Shown here one piece after another: positions 59,989 to 64,000 of a stretch of 64,000 bases of DNA; position 1 is the stretch's first letter; each line of letters starts with the position of its first letter. The notes under the pieces were generated by a model. It saw nothing but the letters and a program-made list of their open reading frames with translations. It did not search any database and was not told the origin of the DNA. The position numbers and the translations under genes are program-made. Source of the DNA: WHSW01 sp963821345 (GTDB taxonomy: Bacteria > Actinomycetota > Thermoleophilia > Solirubrobacterales > 70-9); the NCBI GenBank assembly GCA_963821345.1, contig CAWGDM010000001.1:248001-312000 (forward strand), read 5' to 3'.

Positions 59989-60369
59989 CTACTCCGACAG
60001 CCCGGCGGCCTCCAGGGCCTCCGCGTGGGACTGAAACCAGCGAAAGCGCACGGCCTGTCGACCGCGAACCGTCCACACATAGCCGTGCTCGCCGCCGACC
60101 GGAACACCGCTCCCTCGCCCCGAGGCCGTGTAGTGAGCGAGCACGACGACGTCGTCGCCGGCATCGAGAAAGCGCTCGACGTCAACGCGAAAGTCCTCGT
60201 ACGTGTCGCGAACCACTGCGAAGCTCTTGCGGCCGCGCCGGATCCCTTGCTCGACCGCATAGCTCGGGTTGACGTACTCGATGTCCTTGGCGATGAAGTC
60301 GCGCGCGGACTCGTTCTTGTCCCACGCGTCATAGACGCTCCGGATCAGGTCGACGTTCTCCTGCGACAT
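59989..60369 (-). CDS. SnoaL/NTF2-like protein, paralog C
   Basis: 126 aa from ATG 60369; the frame is open upstream but family members begin MSQENVD. Ends EALEAAGLSE, identical in style to the pair at 35568 and 35979. Interior: LIRSVYDAWDKNESARDFIA and the strand YVWTVRGRQAVRFRWFQSH. Convergent with the UPF0104 gene. The DEAD-box gene ends 37 bp upstream on the same strand. Confidence 0.8.
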   Translation of the reverse strand: MSQENVDLIRSVYDAWDKNESARDFIAKDIEYVNPSYAVEQGIRRGRKSFAVVRDTYEDFRVDVERFLDAGDDVVVLAHYTASGRGSGVPVGGEHGYVWTVRGRQAVRFRWFQSHAEALEAAGLSE

Positions 60370-60406
60370 CGTCAGCCAGTATCCCGCGCGACGGGCTCGG
60401 CCCGGT

Positions 60407-61868
60407 TCAGTCCTTCGCGTACTCGACCCGGATCTGCTTGCCCTCGAGCTTGGTCCCGTCGAGGCGGTCGAGCGCGACCTTCGCGTGTTCGTCGGGAAGC
60501 TCGACGAACGAGAATCGCTCGAGGACGCGGATCGCACCGATCGCGTTCTCGGGAATCACGGCGCCCTCGGTCAGCGCCCAGCGCAGGTTGTCCTCGGTGA
60601 TCCCGCTGCGCTCGCCGCGGTTCACGAACAGCTTCACGTGACCGTTGCCGGCCGCGGGCTTGGATGACTCGCGGTCGCGCCCGGGCTTGCTGGGGCGCTC
60701 GCGGTCATGGTCACGGCGGCGCGGGCGCGGCGCGTGCTCGATCCGCTCCTCGGGCGGCTCCCACTCGCCGATCACGGTCTTTGCCTCGCGCTCGATCCGC
60801 GGGATCTCGTCGGCCTGCTTGTGGGTGACGAAGGTGATCGCGCGGCCGGTGCGGCCGACTCGCCCGGTGCGGCCGATCCGATGCACGTAGATCTCGGTGT
60901 TGTTGGGCAGGTCGTAGTTGATCACGTGGGTGACGTGCTCGATGTCGAGCCCGCGGGCGGCGACGTCGGTGGCGACCAGCAGCGGCATCCCGCGCTCCTT
61001 GAATTGGATCATCACCCCGTCGCGCTGGCCCTGGCTCATGTCCCCGTGAAGCGCCTTCACCCGCAGGCCACGGTCGGCGAGCTCGCGGTCCAGCTTCGCG
61101 GCGCCGATCTTCGTGCGGCAGAAGATGATCGCCTGCTCGGGCTCCTCGGCCCGCAGCACCTCGATCAGGCGGTCCGTCTTCTGCGCGAGGCTCCACCTCG
61201 ACGAAGGCCTGCTCGATCGCGTCGACCGTGAGCTGCTTCGGGGTCACCTTGATCGTCACCGGCTCGTACATGTACTGCTCGGCCAGGCGCGCGATCGGGG
61301 CCGGCATGGTGGCCGAGAAGAGGCCCGTCTGGCGCCCCGAGGGACACATGCGGAGGATCTTCTCGACGTCCTCGATGAACCCCAGGTCCAGCATCTCGTC
61401 GGCCTCGTCGAGGACCACGTAGCGGGCCGAGGTGAGGACCAGCGAGCGGCGCGAGATCAGGTCCATCATCCGCCCGACCGTCGCCACGACCACGTGGGCG
61501 CCCTTGCGCAGGCGCGACTGCTGGGTGGCGATCGGGGCGCCGCCGAAGACGGCGACCACCTCGACGTCGAGGTGCTCCGCGTATGCGCGCAGCGCCTGGG
61601 TCACCTGGATGCAGAGCTCGCGGGTCGGGGTGAGGACGATCGCCTGGGTCGAGGAATCGGTCGGGTCGAGGTACTGCAGCAGCGGCAGCCCGAAGGCGGC
61701 CGTCTTGCCGGTCCCGGTCTGGGCCTGGCCGATCACGTCGTGGCCCGAGAGCAGCTCGGGGATCGCCTGCTCCTGGACTGCGGTCGGCTCGGTGTAGCCG
61801 AGCTCCTCGAGCGCCAGCAGGATCTCCGGCTGCAGACCGAGGTCCTTGAACTCGCTCACAGCAGGCAC
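60407..61868 (-). CDS. DEAD-box RNA helicase with C-terminal RNA-binding domain, frameshifted
   Basis: About 486 aa. The first frame from ATG 61868 carries motif I (AQTGTGKT), motif Ia PTRELC, DEAD, SAT and the end of domain 1. Near 61190 homology moves to another frame: QKTDRLIEVLRAEEPEQAII, then MPLLVATDVAARGLDIEHVT and VHRIGRTGRVGRTGRAIT. The C-terminal part after about residue 400 has an Arg-rich linker and a DbpA-like RNA-binding domain (FVNRGERSGITEDNLRWALT). ATP-dependent RNA unwinding, probably in ribosome assembly or decay. Both halves are conserved, so a single-base assembly error is likely. Confidence 0.87.
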
Positions 61869-61911
61869 CTCAACGGCGCTGCGACTCGGCTTCGTCCGAT
61901 CGGACTCCGCC

Positions 61912-62859
61912 TCATAGTGCCGGGTCCAACAGCAGCTTGCCGGTCGTCGCGCGGCCGGCGAGCTGCTCGTGCGCGCGGCGCGCCTCCGAGAGCGGGTACA
62001 CCTCGCCGACCACGACCTCGAGCTCGCCGGCGTCGACGGCGGCGAACAGGTCGCCGATCATCGACGCGAGCTCGTCGCGGCGGGACAGCAGGTGCATGAG
62101 CCAGAAACCGATCACGGCGCGAGAGTGTCGCAGCAAGTGGCCGCTGGCGACTTCGTTCTGCTCGCGCGAGGCGATCCCGAAGACCACCAGCCGGCCAAAC
62201 GGGGCCAGCGTCCGCAGGCAGGCGTCGAAGGTCGCGCCGCCGCTCATCTCGAACACGGCGTCGACCTGCGCGCCCTCGTTCGCCTCCAAGATCGCCGCCC
62301 CGAGGTCGGCGGCGCGGGAGTCGACGGTCGCGTCGGCGCCCAGGCGCGCGGCAAGCTCGCGCTTGTCGGCGGTCGAGGCGAGCGCGATCACCCGCGCCCC
62401 GGCGCGCTTCGCGAGCTGGACCGCGAGCGAGCCGGTCCCCCCGGCGGCCGCCTGGACGACGACCGTCTCCCCCGGCTCGAGCCGGGCGCAGCGATGGACC
62501 AGCGCGTGCGCGGTCAGCCCCTGGAGCAGCAGCCCGGCCGCCTGGTCGTCGCTGACCCCGTCAGGGACCCCCACCAGCCAGGTCTCCGGGACGGCGACCC
62601 GCTCCGCGTAGCCACCGGCGGCGAGGATCGCCGCCACCCGCCGACCGTCCGGCGTCCGTCCGGAGATCTCCATCCCCGGGGTCATCGGCAGGGTCTGCTC
62701 GGCGAGGTAGTCGTTATGGGTAGCGTGGGTGTCGGCGAAGTTCGCCCCAGCGCGGGAAACCTCGACCAAGACCTCGCCATCCCGCGGCTCCGGATCGGGA
62801 ACCTCGGTGAGGCTCATCACCTCGGGCCCGCCGAACGACTGAATCTGAATTGCCCGGAT
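61912..62859 (-). CDS. Zinc-binding-dehydrogenase-family NADPH:quinone oxidoreductase
   Basis: About 315 aa. MDR-superfamily fold with NADP site VVQAAAGGTGSLAVQLAKRA and the family regions RAGANFADTHATHNDYLAEQ and GRLVVFGIASREQNEVASGH. It lacks the structural-zinc cysteines, as quinone oxidoreductases (crystallin-like) do. The nearest ATG is 62820, but the expected N-terminus RAIQIQSFGGPEVM is encoded in frame upstream with ATC (62857-62859) in the initiator position. The true start may be ATC, or a sequencing error may have changed ATG to ATC. The PfkB gene is divergent. Confidence 0.85.
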   Translation of the reverse strand: MRAIQIQSFGGPEVMSLTEVPDPEPRDGEVLVEVSRAGANFADTHATHNDYLAEQTLPMTPGMEISGRTPDGRRVAAILAAGGYAERVAVPETWLVGVPDGVSDDQAAGLLLQGLTAHALVHRCARLEPGETVVVQAAAGGTGSLAVQLAKRAGARVIALASTADKRELAARLGADATVDSRAADLGAAILEANEGAQVDAVFEMSGGATFDACLRTLAPFGRLVVFGIASREQNEVASGHLLRHSRAVIGFWLMHLLSRRDELASMIGDLFAAVDAGELEVVVGEVYPLSEARRAHEQLAGRATTGKLLLDPAL

Positions 62860-62879
62860 TTCCCTAGTCTGGCGGACCG

Positions 62880-63809
62880 ATGTCCCTGACCGTCGTCGGC
62901 TCGATTGCGTTCGACAGCGTCAAGACCCCGTTCGGCGAGCGGGAGCGGATGCTTGGCGGTTCCGCCGTGCACTTCGCGCTCGCGGCGAGCTTCTTCACCG
63001 ACGTGCGCATGGTCGGCCCGGTCGGCGACGACTTCGGCGATGAGCAACTCGCGGTGCTCGAGGCTCGCCACATCGACACGGCCGATATCGAGCGCGTCAG
63101 CGGCGGCGAGACGTTCTTCTGGCGCGGCCATTACGACCACGACATGAACGTCGCCCACACCGACGAGACCGAGCTCAACGTGTTCGCCGAGTTCGAGCCG
63201 AAGCTCTCGCAGCGCTCGTGCGAGGCGCAGATGCTGTTCCTCGGCAACATCCAGCCGGACCTCCAGCGTCGCGTCCGTGGGCAGTCGTCGGCCAGCTTCG
63301 CCGCGCTCGACTCGATGAACCTGTGGATCGACACCGCACGGGAGTCGCTGGTCGCGGCGATCGCCGAGGTCGACTGCCTGCTGCTCAACGACGCCGAGCT
63401 GCGGATGCTGACCGGCGAGCCGAACCTGCTGGCCGCGGCGCGCACGATGATGGAGTTGGGACCGACGATCGTGGTCGCCAAGCGCGGCGAGTACGGCGCT
63501 GTCCTGTTCACCGAGGACGGTGCCTTCGCGATCCCGGGGCTGCCGCTCGAGGAGGTGCGGGACCCGACCGGCGCCGGGGACAGCTTCGCCGGTGGCTTCC
63601 TCGGCTATCTGGACGGCGTCCGCGTCGCCGGCGGCCAGGACGACCGGGCGCTGCGGCGGGCGATGGCCTACGGGTCGGTGATGGCGTCGTTCAACGTCGA
63701 GGACTTCGGCACCGCGCGGCTCGCGGCACTCGGCGAGAGCGACGTCGCCGAGCGACTGAACGAGTTCAAGCGGCTGACCGAGTTCGACGCGCAGCCGCTG
63801 CCGGCCTGA
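62880..63809 (+). CDS. PfkB-family carbohydrate/nucleoside kinase
   Basis: 309 aa. It phosphorylates a sugar or nucleoside. N-terminal substrate region IAFDSVKTPFGERERMLGGS (GG motif), lid strands, and the C-terminal signature DPTGAGDSFAGGFLGYLDG with the catalytic Asp. ADP- or ATP-dependent kinases of this type include adenosine and ribokinase-like enzymes. The start is divergent from the quinone oxidoreductase, with 20 bp between proposed starts. A probable citrate synthase starts 110 bp downstream. Confidence 0.85.
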   Translation: MSLTVVGSIAFDSVKTPFGERERMLGGSAVHFALAASFFTDVRMVGPVGDDFGDEQLAVLEARHIDTADIERVSGGETFFWRGHYDHDMNVAHTDETELNVFAEFEPKLSQRSCEAQMLFLGNIQPDLQRRVRGQSSASFAALDSMNLWIDTARESLVAAIAEVDCLLLNDAELRMLTGEPNLLAAARTMMELGPTIVVAKRGEYGAVLFTEDGAFAIPGLPLEEVRDPTGAGDSFAGGFLGYLDGVRVAGGQDDRALRRAMAYGSVMASFNVEDFGTARLAALGESDVAERLNEFKRLTEFDAQPLPA

Positions 63810-63919
63810 TCAATTCCGGGCTGCCGGCGCGGACATTCCTCCGCACAGCCCATCGGCCGGATGGCCACCGGGCGCTAGATGCGAGAATGTTCGCGACAGC
63901 ACGACGACTAGGAGAGGCG

Positions 63920-64000
63920 ATGGCGACTGAGCAAGAGACCTCGGAGGACGGTGGAGTGGCGACCGTGGACGCCCCCAGGGAGACGCTCACGGTCACCGAC
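63920..64000 (+). CDS. Probable citrate synthase, 5' end only
   Basis: 27 codons are visible to the window edge, after a good ribosome-binding site (AGGAGAGG, 63910-63917). The residues end PRETLTVTD, the start of the sequence (TLTVTDxRTG) that opens many type II citrate synthases, preceded by a short acidic leader. The identification rests on that short match and needs the following sequence. Confidence 0.5.
   Translation, partial: MATEQETSEDGGVATVDAPRETLTVTD

Overview
High-GC actinobacterial chromosome segment, most likely class Thermoleophilia (Solirubrobacterales or a close relative) and probably from a draft or metagenomic assembly. The lineage call is an inference from very high GC, frequent GTG starts with 4-bp stop/start overlaps, Stig1-like cysteine-rich and RTX-type secreted proteins, a lineage-style set of SnoaL/NTF2-like proteins, a wax-ester-synthase-like acyltransferase, and MmpL-type and YkuD cell-envelope proteins. 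At least eight well-conserved reading frames are broken by a single-base shift while both halves stay conserved. That pattern fits assembly indels better than gene decay.

Layout. 0-3.7 kb: secreted Cys-rich protein, purU, a frameshifted cupin and an NTF2-like protein. 3.86-9.62 kb: a decayed island between a complete tRNA-Arg(ACG) and an exact 42-bp copy of its 3' part. It holds IS110 and IS30 remnants, a truncated ArsR gene, a homocysteine S-methyltransferase, a channel-like protein and a DUF2294-like protein. 9.7-19 kb: ordinary chromosome with an M23 peptidase, WS/DGAT, an RTX protein plus L,D-transpeptidase pair, an FMN 2-hydroxyacid oxidase, a PLP fold-III enzyme, a sugar-lactone oxidase and two tRNA-Ser genes. 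19.2-20.3 kb: an AbiEi/DUF559 gene bracketed by related palindromes and broken by a 113-bp tandem duplication. 20.3-26.4 kb: secreted hydrolases and lipoproteins (serine hydrolase, GH26, cupredoxin), a methyltransferase and an ECF sigma factor. 26.4-30.7 kb: a UDP-glucuronate decarboxylase-like enzyme, two glycosyltransferases and an ATP-grasp enzyme. 30.7-35.5 kb: methylmalonyl-CoA mutase large subunit, a degenerate HD-GYP protein, an acyl-CoA carboxylase beta subunit and FKBP. 35.5-41.9 kb: NTF2-like proteins, an alpha/beta hydrolase, an MmpL transporter, SRPBCC proteins and a repeat-rich spacer. 41.9-45.8 kb: FG-GAP protein, M28 peptidase, ornithine-cyclodeaminase-like enzyme and dodecin. 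45.9-54.2 kb: sulfate assimilation (sulfite reductase, APS reductase, ATP sulfurylase, APS kinase), then a CmcI-like protein, PlsC, a PHP phosphoesterase, an Rrf2 regulator and a TauE/SafE exporter. 54.2-57.3 kb: acyl-CoA dehydrogenase, APH-like kinase and HAD hydrolase, the three domains of animal ACAD10 as separate genes. 57.3-64 kb: membrane proteins, DEAD-box helicase, quinone oxidoreductase, a PfkB kinase and the start of a probable citrate synthase.

How the genes fit together. Sat makes APS from sulfate. The Cys-type APS reductase and the siroheme reductase take it to sulfide, APS kinase diverts some to PAPS, and Rrf2 and TauE are plausible regulator and sulfite/sulfonate exporter. Mutase plus acyl-CoA carboxylase fit propionate/methylmalonate metabolism. 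The ACAD/APH/HAD trio fits breakdown of hydroxylated fatty acids. I saw no CRISPR array, rRNA operon or intact transposase. The strongest undescribed candidates are the palindrome-bracketed AbiEi/DUF559 cassette and the tRNA-Arg island.
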